Positions 35,711 to 46,940 of a stretch of DNA of 64,000 nt are shown one piece after another. Within the stretch, counting starts at the first letter, position 1. The number at the start of each line of letters is the position of its first letter. The stretch is taken from the NCBI GenBank assembly GCA_050247435.1, contig JBFWUF010000043.1, positions 1 to 64,000 on the forward strand, written 5' to 3'. The position numbers and the translations under genes were made by a program. The notes below the pieces were generated by a model. That model searched no databases. It worked only from the letters and a program-made list of their open reading frames with translations, and was not told the origin of the DNA. This stretch comes from JAJVID01 sp050247435. GTDB lineage: Bacteria > Acidobacteriota > Blastocatellia > RBC074.

Positions 35711-36114
35711 TCTGCGTGCGCTGCGGCCAACCCGTATGATCCCGAATGGAAACTCTACTTTGAAGAACGCGCACAGCGTCAGATGGTGGAGCGAACAGGC
35801 GGGAATGAACGATGGCTGCAACTTTGGTTGGAGCAGAAAGGCAAATGTGTCGTCTGCGGCCAGGAACTTGAATATGAAGGCGACTGGCGCATCCACCATT
35901 TGCAACGGCGAGTGGATGGCGGAAGCAATGCGCTGTCGAATCTGGTCTTGTTACACGCGAACTGTCATCGGCAAGTCCATCAACAAGGTTGGCGACTTGC
36001 GAAACCGCGTCCCGTGAAAAGGGCGTCACTCAAGGCTTGAGCCGTGTGCGGTGAAAGTCGCACGCACGGTTCTTAGGGGAGGGGGCGGCAGCGATGCCAG
36101 CCTCCTTACCCGAC
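35711..36114 (+). mobile_element. 3' remnant of a group II intron (HNH part of the intron-encoded protein, domains V and VI)
   Basis: The frame from 35711 to 36040 encodes the end of a group II intron protein: ANPYDPEWKLYFEER, then an HNH endonuclease domain (KCVVCGQELE, WRIHHLQRRVDGGSN, LVLLHANCHRQVH). A -1/+1 frame change lies just upstream; a 34-codon frame at 35635-35739 (CMLDKCGERLICVRCGQ) may be the preceding part. The reverse transcriptase is absent. Domain V is a canonical 34 nt at 36039-36072 (GAGCCGTGTGCGGTGAAAG...). Domain VI spans about 36073-36112, and the intron probably ends at the AC of CCCGAC (36114). The word GTTCAACCGAA occurs at 35584-35594 and 36130-36140, flanking the remnant; it may be chance. 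Confidence 0.85.
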
Positions 36115-36172
36115 TGCTTCCTACAAGTGGTTCAACCGAACTCAATGAGTTCAAAAAGAAAAAGGAGATTTG

Positions 36173-36949
36173 ATGAGAAAGAATAAGACTGAAGAGAAAG
36201 TAAGAGCTTTCAATGCTGCTGAAGCTAAGAGTTTCATTGCCGGACTTGAATTGGCTCAACCCCCATTAACCTTGTTTGACTTGCGAAGCGAGACGGACAA
36301 AGCAGGGTTTGTGAACCAAGGCAGTCTAACTTCATTTGTAGCAGGCATGGGGAGGCGAAATAAGAAAGACGTACTAAATTCAACGTTGCTTGCTCAGTTG
36401 GCTGCTAATCGCAGACATGACCGAGAGCGCGATACGGAAAACTGGTACAGATGGTATCGTACAGTTCTTGAAAACGTTGGGTGGGTGCTGCAAGACTTCA
36501 GTTTCAGCAGGTTCAGCGCTGGCGGAACAGAGTTTTCAGTTGATGAAGCCATCATTGACGTGCTGAGGGCAATCGCAACAGGGGATGAGATGGCCGTAGC
36601 CAGAGAAACACTACAAGCAGTCAAGAACCTGTCAAATAACGACGGCAGACTGGTTTTATTTGAACAGTCAAGCCATTCTCTTCGGAGTGGCAACTTCCAA
36701 ATTATGGCAGCCAGCGAAACCGATGGTGTTGTGGCGATGCGCATAGGAACGTTCTACTTCACTTCTTCAGAAGACGTTACTAAATTACTTTGGTTTCGCT
36801 TCACCGATTCGTCAGCTACGATATACAAAGGTGTTCAGACAATAGTTCTCGATGAGGATGTCTACAGCGAAGTTAGGGATGATGTTGTAGATAGGCTTGG
36901 AGATAATGCGGAAAGATTCGTAAAAGACCTTGATATAGGCACACCTTAA
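36173..36949 (+). CDS. Unknown protein, first cassette of the attC array
   Basis: 258 residues from ATG 36173 with AAAGGAG at 36161-36167. It is AT-rich relative to the surroundings, with many Asn, Ser and Lys codons. The N-terminal third is basic and helical (FNAAEAKSFIAGLELAQPP); the middle has DRERDTENWYRWYRTVLENV; the C-terminal half is beta-rich (LVLFEQSSHSL, MRIGTFYFTSSEDVTKLLWF). No signal peptide or membrane segment. Not recognised. It lies between the group II intron end and an attC-like site 7 bp after its stop, which is the arrangement of an integron cassette gene. Confidence 0.65.
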   Translation: MRKNKTEEKVRAFNAAEAKSFIAGLELAQPPLTLFDLRSETDKAGFVNQGSLTSFVAGMGRRNKKDVLNSTLLAQLAANRRHDRERDTENWYRWYRTVLENVGWVLQDFSFSRFSAGGTEFSVDEAIIDVLRAIATGDEMAVARETLQAVKNLSNNDGRLVLFEQSSHSLRSGNFQIMAASETDGVVAMRIGTFYFTSSEDVTKLLWFRFTDSSATIYKGVQTIVLDEDVYSEVRDDVVDRLGDNAERFVKDLDIGTP

Positions 36950-36956
36950 CAATCGC

Positions 36957-37044
36957 ACCTAACATTTATTGCACCGGAGCGTAGCCCTCAGGCGGTTTGT
37001 AATCAACGGTCACACGGCCACGCCCGGTGAACGAGTTGTTAGGC
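36957..37044 (+). repeat. attC-like site 1 (integron recombination site)
   Basis: ACCTAAC (36957-36963, RYYYAAC) pairs with GTTAGGC (37038-37044, GTTRRRY). Inside them CACCGG (36972-36977) pairs with CCGGTG (37024-37029), each 8 nt from its core box, leaving a 46-nt variable centre. This is the R''-L''/L'-R' architecture of attC sites. Confidence 0.75.
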
Positions 37045-37070
37045 GGCACTGGCAACTCTCTAGGTGCTGT

Positions 37071-37589
37071 ATGGGAATGCACGATAAGCAGAAGACATCG
37101 CGGCACCGCTGGATCGCGTATGCGGCGGCGTGCTGGGCGCTGATCTTCGCGGTCTTCCATATTGTCTGGGCCGCCGGATGGTACATCTTGCTCGATCCTG
37201 TGGAGGCCGCGGCCGCATTTGCATCACCCTGGATGCTGGCCTACGATCTCGTCGTTGCCGGGATGTGCATGGTCGCCGTTCCCGTCGCGTTGGCCCTGGC
37301 GTTGCCCCGGGGCCGCCGCGTGCCCCGCCGCCTGCTCCTCCCGCTGGCCCTGATTGGCGTCGGGCTGCTCGCGCTGCGCGCAGTAGCCAGCCTCGTTCAG
37401 GTCGCGTACTTCGCGGCCATCGGACGATTCAGGTTCGAGGATCTCGGCGTGTGGGAACCGTGGTTCTATGTTGGGGCCGCTCTGTTCACACTTGACTTGT
37501 GGTGGTACGGGCAACGGGAACGGCCAGCGCCGCCTAACGGCAGGGCGTTAGCCAATGCACGGCGCGCGCCCGGTGAACACGGCCGTTAG
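37071..37589 (+). CDS. DUF3995-like small integral membrane protein (cassette 2)
   Basis: 172 residues from ATG 37071 (ATG 37077 also possible). Earlier in-frame starts lie inside attC-like site 1 and are rejected. Four membrane helices, including ALIFAVFHIVWAAGWYILL, LVVAGMCMVAVPVALALAL, LALIGVGLLALRAVASLVQ and FYVGAALFTLDLWWYGQ. The W-A...FH-VWA-GW pattern fits DUF3995 proteins, of unknown function. It is very GC-rich, unlike cassettes 1 and 3, indicating a separate origin. The gene ends inside attC-like site 2, as is usual for cassette genes. Confidence 0.7.
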   Translation: MGMHDKQKTSRHRWIAYAAACWALIFAVFHIVWAAGWYILLDPVEAAAAFASPWMLAYDLVVAGMCMVAVPVALALALPRGRRVPRRLLLPLALIGVGLLALRAVASLVQVAYFAAIGRFRFEDLGVWEPWFYVGAALFTLDLWWYGQRERPAPPNGRALANARRAPGEHGR

Positions 37590-37591
37590 GT
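37532..37591 (+). repeat. attC-like site 2
   Basis: GCCTAAC (37532-37538) and GTTAGGT (37585-37591) are 60 bp apart end to end. The pairing extends inward (CCTAACGGC/GCCGTTAGG). Its right half shares CGCCCGGTGAAC with site 1, then diverges, then the same GTTAGG-x-GGC. Confidence 0.8.
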
Positions 37592-37622
37592 GGCCCTTTC
37601 GGGCGAAGGGGAAGGAAAGAAT

Positions 37623-38582
37623 ATGGATACGTTGAAAGTCGCCACGGTTCAGTTTGAAAACGCCAGTGGCGATAAGAAATTCAATCTCGATAGAATACAG
37701 TATTTTTGTGAAGAGGCTGCATCTGCTGGGGCGAAGGTCGTTGCATTTCATGAGTGTTCAATTACAGGCTATACCTTTGCCAGAAAGCTATCAAAAGAGC
37801 AACTGACTGACATTTCCGAGACTATCCCTTCAGGTCCTAGTACAACTAGACTGGTTGAAATTGCAAAAAGACTCGGTATTTATGTGCTTGCCGGCCTTTT
37901 TGAACTAGGCTCTGACGGAAAGCTATATAAGGCGTATATCTGTGTAGGTCCCAATGGGCTTGTTGGCAAGTTTCGCAAAATTCATCCTTTTATCAATCCT
38001 CATTTGACGCCAGGAAACGAATATGTTGTCTTTGAAATTGAAGGTTGGAAGTGCGGTGTATTAATCTGCTACGACAACAACGTCATTGAAAATGTCAGAG
38101 CTACTACTCTATTGGGTGCGCAAGTCATATTTATGCCTCACGTAACCATGTGTACTCCATCAACGCGGCCAGGCGCGGGTTTTGTCGATCCAGAACTGTG
38201 GAAAAACAGAGAGAATGATCCAACCTCAATTCGGACAGAATTTGAAGGCCTCAAGGGTAGAGCGTGGCTCATGAAATGGCTTCCGGCAAGAGCCTATGAT
38301 AACGGGATATATGTAGTATTTTCGAATCCAATTGGCATGGACGATGATCAGCTAAAGAACGGGTGTTCCATGATCCTAGATCCCTTTGGCGATATTATTG
38401 CTGAGTGTCCGAGGCTTGACGAGGGATTTTCCATTGCAACATTGATTCCAGAAAAGTTAACGCAGGCCGGTGGTTTTCGATACAGGGAAGCAAGAAAACC
38501 GGAATTGTATAGGGAAGTGATAGGGCAGGAGCATGAATCGAATCAGAAAGTCGTTTGGTTGACTAAAAAGTCTGACACCTAA
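37623..38582 (+). CDS. Nitrilase-superfamily carbon-nitrogen hydrolase (cassette 3)
   Basis: 319 residues from ATG 37623, with GGGGAAGGAAAG upstream; an earlier frame start lies in the attC-like site. The catalytic triad is visible: Glu in VVAFHECSITGY, Lys in GKFRKIHPFINP, and Cys in CGVLICYDNNVIENVR. These enzymes hydrolyse nitriles or amides, or perform related acyl transfers; the Glu-Lys-Cys order and length fit an amidohydrolase branch. It is AT-rich and ends 5 bp into a degenerate attC-like end. The substrate is unknown. Confidence 0.85.
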   Translation: MDTLKVATVQFENASGDKKFNLDRIQYFCEEAASAGAKVVAFHECSITGYTFARKLSKEQLTDISETIPSGPSTTRLVEIAKRLGIYVLAGLFELGSDGKLYKAYICVGPNGLVGKFRKIHPFINPHLTPGNEYVVFEIEGWKCGVLICYDNNVIENVRATTLLGAQVIFMPHVTMCTPSTRPGAGFVDPELWKNRENDPTSIRTEFEGLKGRAWLMKWLPARAYDNGIYVVFSNPIGMDDDQLKNGCSMILDPFGDIIAECPRLDEGFSIATLIPEKLTQAGGFRYREARKPELYREVIGQEHESNQKVVWLTKKSDT

Positions 38583-38608
38583 CAAGGCCGCAAATTTGGC
38601 GCTTAGGA
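38577..38608 (+). repeat. Degenerate end of the cassette array (attC-like half site)
   Basis: ACCTAAC at 38577-38583 follows the nitrilase gene as the left core box would. The partner is only a shortened GGCGCTTAGG at 38598-38607, so the site looks deleted. It marks the right border of the array, touching the araC gene 3' end. Confidence 0.45.
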
Positions 38609-39616
38609 GCTTTTCTTGCGCCACGCTACAGGCGGTGCGCCGACGTGGCGTTTGAATGCCCGGTTGAAAGCCGCCTCCGATTCGTACCCGACGCGATCAG
38701 CCACTTCAGCAATCGGGAGGCCTGCTTGAAGTATGAGATGTTTCGCCAACTGGATGCGCCAGCCGGTCAGATATCGCATCGGCGATTCCCCGGTCAAATC
38801 GGTAAACCGTTGGGCCAAACCGGAACGCGAAACTCCGACCTCGCGCGCCAGATCCTCCACCGTCCATTGACGCTCAGGCCGGGCGTGCAGCAACCTCAGC
38901 GCCCGACCGACCTCCGGATCCTTCACGCCAGCCAGCCAGCCCGTGTGCCCGGAAGGAAGTTGCTGCATGTAACGCCGCAGCACCTCTACATACAATAATT
39001 CGGTCAATCGAGCCAACATCGCGAAACTGCCCGGGCGCGTCCCGTCAGCCTCCTCGATGGTGTGCCGCAAAGTGCCGGCGAGCCAGCCGTCCGCATCGGC
39101 GAGGATGACGCCGGGCCGCTTGGCCGCCTCTACTTCAGACGGCTCGCCTTGCCGGGCGCTGTCCTGACCACACACACACAGCATGGACGGCAGCGCCCCA
39201 ATCAACGGATTGAAGCGCTGGTCGCAGTGAAGGTATCCGCAGACAAGCCGCGTGGCTGCTCCGCCTCCGCCGTAATCCAACTGCGGCATCTTCTCGGAGG
39301 ATTGAGACGGCAGCAGTTCGCCAATCGGGCGGGGTCTTGCGCCGATGTGACTGCTCATCACGTGCGCATCGCCATGCGGGAAGATGATGACGTCACGCGC
39401 TTCCAACCTGAGCGGGGCGTGACCTTCCATAGAGAACCAGCATTGCCCTTCGACCAGCACGTGGAATAGCGCAATGCTCTCGGCGCGCAGCCTCAAGGAC
39501 CGCGCGAGCTGGTCGGCAGGCGGCGATTCGATAGACCAGGGCGAAGATAACCTGGCCGTGAAAAACACGGCGCTCGTCAGTCGAACCACGCGCAAGACAT
39601 CGGAAAGCACATCCAT
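38603..39616 (-). CDS. AraC-family transcriptional regulator with cupin sensor
   Basis: 337 residues from ATG 39616 with AAAGGAG upstream. The N-terminal cupin domain (about 10-200) contains ALFHVLVEGQCWFSMEG and VIIFPHGDAHVMSS. C-terminal AraC-type pair of helix-turn-helices at about 237-335: WTVEDLAREVGVSRSGLAQRF and IAEVADRVGYESEAAFNRAF (quoted in parts). Divergent from the di-iron enzyme gene at 39789, which is its likely target. Confidence 0.88.
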   Translation of the reverse strand: MDVLSDVLRVVRLTSAVFFTARLSSPWSIESPPADQLARSLRLRAESIALFHVLVEGQCWFSMEGHAPLRLEARDVIIFPHGDAHVMSSHIGARPRPIGELLPSQSSEKMPQLDYGGGGAATRLVCGYLHCDQRFNPLIGALPSMLCVCGQDSARQGEPSEVEAAKRPGVILADADGWLAGTLRHTIEEADGTRPGSFAMLARLTELLYVEVLRRYMQQLPSGHTGWLAGVKDPEVGRALRLLHARPERQWTVEDLAREVGVSRSGLAQRFTDLTGESPMRYLTGWRIQLAKHLILQAGLPIAEVADRVGYESEAAFNRAFKRHVGAPPVAWRKKSS

Positions 39617-39788
39617 CTGTTTTCGCTCCTTTCAGTCGTGGCCCTGATTCCAACCGATTTTGGCGTCTCGATCAATACTCCCGAAGCCTCAGTCATAGAT
39701 TCGCTCGCTCGATTCCCGGATACTTTTGCCAGTACGAGGGCAAGCGCCCTCGTCCGAAAAAGTCGGTTAACTGAAAGGAGAAGGAGAA

Positions 39789-40769
39789 ATGATCAGATAC
39801 TCATATCAAGTGACATTGGCTACTGCCCAGAAGGTCAACTGGCGCATCGAAGACATCATCGGCGGCGACAAGCGGCTCGATTTCTCGAAACCGTTCATGC
39901 CGGAATCGCTGGCGCGCGTGGAGCCGTTGGGCTTTCTACGCGCGGACGAAAGGCGCACGCTCAATCAGATCAGAGGCGCCGCCTACCTGGGCATCTTCGG
40001 TCTGGTGGAGGAGTTCATCCTGCCGTTCGTGCTGGATCACGCCCGCCCGCAACTTCAGGGCGACGACTATCGCGTGCGCGCGCTGCTGCAATTCGCCGGC
40101 GAAGAGGCCAAACACATCCACCTCTTCAAACGCTTTCGTGAAGAGTTTGAGCGTGGCTTCGGCCACGACTGCGCCGTGATCGGCCCGCCTGAAGCGATCG
40201 CGCAAGCCGTGCTGGCGCACGATCCGCTGGCCGTGGCGTTGACGATTCTGCACATCGAGTGGATGACGCAGCGCCACTACTCGGACAGCGTCAAATACGA
40301 CGTGTCGCTCGACCCGCAGTTCAAGAGCCTGCTCAAACATCATTGGATGGAAGAGGCGCAGCACGCCAAGCTCGACACGCTGATGGTCGAGGCGTTGGCC
40401 GAAGGGCGCAGCGCCAGCGAGATCGAAGCGGCGGTCGAAGAATACCTTGAGATCGGCGGCTTGATAGACGCGGGGCTTGCTCAGCAGGCCGGTTTTGACC
40501 TCGATGCTTTCACGCGGGCGACCGGACGTGAGTTGAACGAAGGGGAGAGGGAGCAATTCCGCCGTGCGCAGCTTCAGGCGAACCGCTGGACGTATCTCGG
40601 TTCGGGTATGACTCACAAACAGGTGCTCGCGACACTGGGGAGCCTTAGTCCAGCCGCGAGGAAGCGCGTCGAGGATGTGGCGCCGGCTTTTTGCTGGGCG
40701 GGCGTCGAGGATGAAACTGATCTGCGACAGGCTCCCACGAGGGCGATCTGCGCGGCGCTGAGCGTGTAG
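39789..40769 (+). CDS. Di-iron oxygenase-like (ferritin-like) enzyme
   Basis: 326 residues, all helical. Two E-E-x-x-H motifs, GEEAKHIHLF (about 110-120) and MEEAQHAKLD (about 190-200), with further acidic helices (GLVEEFILPF, LHIEWMTQRHY) give the six ligands of a di-iron site as in the AurF/ferritin-like oxygenases. A GGAGAAGGAGA site precedes the ATG. Divergent from an AraC regulator and followed by a multidrug-type efflux operon. It may modify a small molecule that the regulator senses; that is inference. Confidence 0.72.
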   Translation: MIRYSYQVTLATAQKVNWRIEDIIGGDKRLDFSKPFMPESLARVEPLGFLRADERRTLNQIRGAAYLGIFGLVEEFILPFVLDHARPQLQGDDYRVRALLQFAGEEAKHIHLFKRFREEFERGFGHDCAVIGPPEAIAQAVLAHDPLAVALTILHIEWMTQRHYSDSVKYDVSLDPQFKSLLKHHWMEEAQHAKLDTLMVEALAEGRSASEIEAAVEEYLEIGGLIDAGLAQQAGFDLDAFTRATGRELNEGEREQFRRAQLQANRWTYLGSGMTHKQVLATLGSLSPAARKRVEDVAPAFCWAGVEDETDLRQAPTRAICAALSV

Positions 40770-40850
40770 ATCGCGCTTCCGGCGAGAGATAGCAAATGAT
40801 CGGGGTAAAAGGAGTCGTTCATGTCGTCCTTGACGACGTCCTGAAACAAT

Positions 40851-40893
40851 CAAGATTGGTGGGGCAGGTTATTAACCTGCCCAACCAATCTTG
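40851..40893. repeat. 20-bp-stem inverted repeat before the efflux operon
   Basis: CAAGATTGGT (40851-40860) pairs with ACCAATCTTG (40884-40893), and GGGCAGGTT (40862-40870) with AACCTGCCC (40874-40882); one mismatch, 3-nt loop. It lies between the di-iron gene and tolC as a terminator or dispersed palindrome. Confidence 0.75.
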
Positions 40894-40911
40894 GGAGGAG
40901 AAATACGAACT

Positions 40912-42345
40912 ATGAACAGGATCTCAAAGAGACTTTCGCGGCGCTCGCGCAGCATCGTCATCGCCTTCGTCGTCGCCGCTGTTGCGGCTCCTGGCTGGGG
41001 CCTGGTCGTTTATGGGCAGGAGGCGGTTGGCGGATCGTCGCAGGCGGAGCTTCAGGCGAACGCGCCTGAAGCTCTGACGCTGCCTTTGGCCGTTGAGATC
41101 GCCCTGCGAACCAATCCATTGATGCGCGCGACGGCGTCAGGCCGTGAGATCGCGGACGCGCAGGCGCAGGAGGCGAAAGCCGGGCGATTTCCGCTGATCC
41201 AACTCAGTGAAACCTGGATCAATAGCAATAATCCGGTTTTCGTTTTCGGCTCGCTGCTCGAACAGGGGCGTTTCACACCGCGGAATTTCAACCTGGCGGC
41301 GCTCAACAATCCCGGTCCGCGCAACAATTTTCGCCTCGGCGTGACGGTCAAAGCGCCGCTCTTCGACGGGCGGCAGACTTCAACCCGCGTCGCCGTCGCC
41401 AAACTCAATCAGAAACAGGCTGACACGCAGACCGATCAGATGGCGCAGCGGATTCGATTCGACGCGCTCAAGGCGTATTACGGAGTTCTGTTGGCGCGGA
41501 TGAAGAAAGAGGTGGCTGACGAAGCGGTCAAACTGGCGGAGGCCGACGTCAAGCGAAGCGCCGACCGCGTCGAGGTCGGCGCGACTGTCAGTTCGGATTT
41601 GCTCTCGGCGGAAGCGCAACTCGCCGAATTTCGGCAGCAACAGATTCAGGCGGCGGGTGAGGTCGTCATTGCGCGGGCGGCCTTGAACGTCGCGCTCGGA
41701 TTGCCGGTGGACGCGCCTCAAAATGTCAGCGGGCGGCTCGTCGCCAGGACCTTCGACGAAGTCGGCCAGGAGGAGTTGATGCGAACGGCGCTCGATCATC
41801 GCCCGGATTATTCGCGCGCCGCATTGTCCAGGGATTCGCGGCGGGAGCAATGGAAAGGCGCTCGCGGCGAATTCCTGCCGCGCGTCGACGTGTTCGCCAA
41901 TGCGGGCGTGAGCGCCAACAAATGGATTTATGACGGAAGCGGCGATTATCTGATCGGCGCCAGCGTCACGTTCAATCTGTTCGACGCCGGGCGCAAAGCG
42001 CGAATCAGGCAGGCGCGGGCGGAGGCTGAGCTTGCCGCGAGCGAACAGGAACACCTGGCGAATCAAATTCGCCTTGAAGTCGTGCGGGCCTATCAGGAAT
42101 ACGTCTCCGCTCGCGAACGGCTCCTCGTCGCCGAGCGAGTCATCGGCCACGCCACTGAGGCCTTGCGCATCGTGCAGGACCGCTACCGCGAAGGGTTGAC
42201 GACGATTACCGAAGTCCTGCGCGCCGAGACGGCTCTGGCGCATGCGCGTTTGAACCTGCTTGCGGCTCGATATGACCATTACGTCGGTTACGCCAACGTC
42301 CTGCTGGCGACCGGCAGATTGACGGACGTAGAACCATTTGTCTGA
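40912..42345 (+). CDS. TolC-family outer membrane efflux protein
   Basis: 477 residues from ATG 40912, with GGGAGGAG upstream. A signal peptide (IVIAFVVAAVAAPGW) is followed by two OEP repeats with long coiled-coil helices (AVEIALRTNPLMRA; LGLPVDAPQ; RYREGLTTITEVLRAETAL in part). Forms the outer-membrane channel of a tripartite RND pump with the two genes downstream. Confidence 0.88.
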   Translation: MNRISKRLSRRSRSIVIAFVVAAVAAPGWGLVVYGQEAVGGSSQAELQANAPEALTLPLAVEIALRTNPLMRATASGREIADAQAQEAKAGRFPLIQLSETWINSNNPVFVFGSLLEQGRFTPRNFNLAALNNPGPRNNFRLGVTVKAPLFDGRQTSTRVAVAKLNQKQADTQTDQMAQRIRFDALKAYYGVLLARMKKEVADEAVKLAEADVKRSADRVEVGATVSSDLLSAEAQLAEFRQQQIQAAGEVVIARAALNVALGLPVDAPQNVSGRLVARTFDEVGQEELMRTALDHRPDYSRAALSRDSRREQWKGARGEFLPRVDVFANAGVSANKWIYDGSGDYLIGASVTFNLFDAGRKARIRQARAEAELAASEQEHLANQIRLEVVRAYQEYVSARERLLVAERVIGHATEALRIVQDRYREGLTTITEVLRAETALAHARLNLLAARYDHYVGYANVLLATGRLTDVEPFV

Positions 42346-42351
42346 GGTATC

Positions 42352-42416
42352 AAACCACGTAGTAACGAATTTATTCGTTACGTCACGTAACGAATAAATT
42401 CGTTACTACGTGGTTT
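42352..42416. repeat. Perfect 31-bp-stem hairpin between tolC and the adaptor gene
   Basis: The arms 42352-42382 and 42386-42416 are exact reverse complements over 31 bp with a 3-nt loop. Each arm also contains its own palindrome (GTAACGAAT/ATTCGTTAC, with two central T). It is AT-rich, unlike the flanking genes, and ends in a T-run. Confidence 0.85.
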
Positions 42417-42429
42417 TTCTGAGGAAGAG

Positions 42430-43619
42430 ATGAAAACGAAATTTACCATTCTGACGGCGATCGGATTGTTGGCGATGAGCGTCGCATCGTGCGGACAAAA
42501 GTCGGAGGCTGCGGTGGAGAAACCTCCGGCTGTCAAAGGCGCGCGCGTCGAGCGCGTTTCAATGTCGCCGGTCGAAGATTACTACGAGGTGACAGGCACG
42601 GCGCAATCGAAGACGACGACCGTCTTAGCGTCAAAGATTATGGGGACGGTCATCAGCCTGCGCGCGCGTGAAGGCGATAAGGTAAGCGTTGGCCAGGTCC
42701 TAATCGAGATTGATAACCGCGACGCAAACGCGCAATTACAAAAAGCCGAGGCCGGTTTGCGGCAGGCGCGGGAAGGTCTGCCTGAAGTCGAGCAGGAAAT
42801 CAACGCCGCGAAATCGGCGCAATCCGCCGCCGAGGCCAATAAGCGCTTAGCTGATTCGACCTACGCCCGCTACCAGTCGTTGTTCGAGCGAAAATCCGTC
42901 AGCCCGCAAGAGTTCGATGAGGCGAAGGCCAAACAAGAGATGGCCGAAGCCGAAGCCCGGCGAGCCGGCGATACTCTGAAAATGCTGGCGGCGAAGAGAC
43001 AGCAGGCGCTGGCCGGGATAGATCAGGCCAAAGCCGAGATGGCGAATGCGCAGGTCTTTGTCAGCTATGCGCGCATCGCTTCTCCGATCAGCGGCGTGGT
43101 GGTGTCGAAAAATACGGAGGTCGGTTCGACGGCGGCGCCGGGCGCGCCGTTGCTGACGATTGAAGACGGCTCGCGTTACAGGCTGGAGGTCGCCGTCGAA
43201 GAGTCACAACTCGGCAAAATCGGAATGGGCCAGCGCGCGCGCGTGCGAGTTGACGCCCTCGGCGCGGACGACCTGGAAGGCGGCGTCTCCGAGATCACGC
43301 CTGCCGCTGATCCGATGAGCCGCAGTTATGCGGTGAAAATCGATCTGCCCGCGCGCCAGTCTTTGCGCTCCGGCCTTTATGGCGTCGCCCGTTTCGCGAG
43401 CGGTCAGAGGCGGGCGATCCTGATTCCGCAGAAGGCAGTGTCGCAGCGCGGCCAATTGACCGGCGTTTTTGTGGTTGACGACGCAGGCGTCGCCCGTTTG
43501 CGGCTGATCAAAACCGGCAAAAGTTACGGCGAAAGCGTTGAAGTGTTATCGGGCTTGAGCGATGGCGAGCGCATCGTGGTTGACGGCGTGGCGAATGTGA
43601 GAGACGGAGTGAAAGTTCA

Positions 43620-43623
<4 letters not shown>
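42430..43623 (+). CDS. RND efflux periplasmic adaptor (membrane fusion protein)
   Basis: 397 residues. A probable lipoprotein signal with Cys at SVASC (residue 21). Barrel-sandwich halves around GTVISLRAREGDKVSVGQVL (in part) and ISGVVVSKNTEVGSTAAPG, a long coiled-coil hairpin at about 95-205, then beta-barrel and membrane-proximal domains. Overlaps the RND gene by 4 bp. Confidence 0.9.

Positions 43624-46933
<3,310 letters not shown>

Positions 46934-46940
<7 letters not shown>

Noticed and set aside
35635..35739. A 34-codon zinc-ribbon-like small gene
   Set aside because: No ribosome site; it runs into the intron protein by a frame change and is more likely its preceding segment.
38577..38608. 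A third complete attC site after the nitrilase gene
   Set aside because: The left core box is good but the right GTTRRRY box is lost, and the spacing (32 bp) is too short. Kept only as a degenerate border.
39638..40141. A 167-codon frame overlapping the di-iron gene
   Set aside because: Overlaps the better-supported frame from ATG 39789, which has a strong ribosome site and metal-binding motifs.
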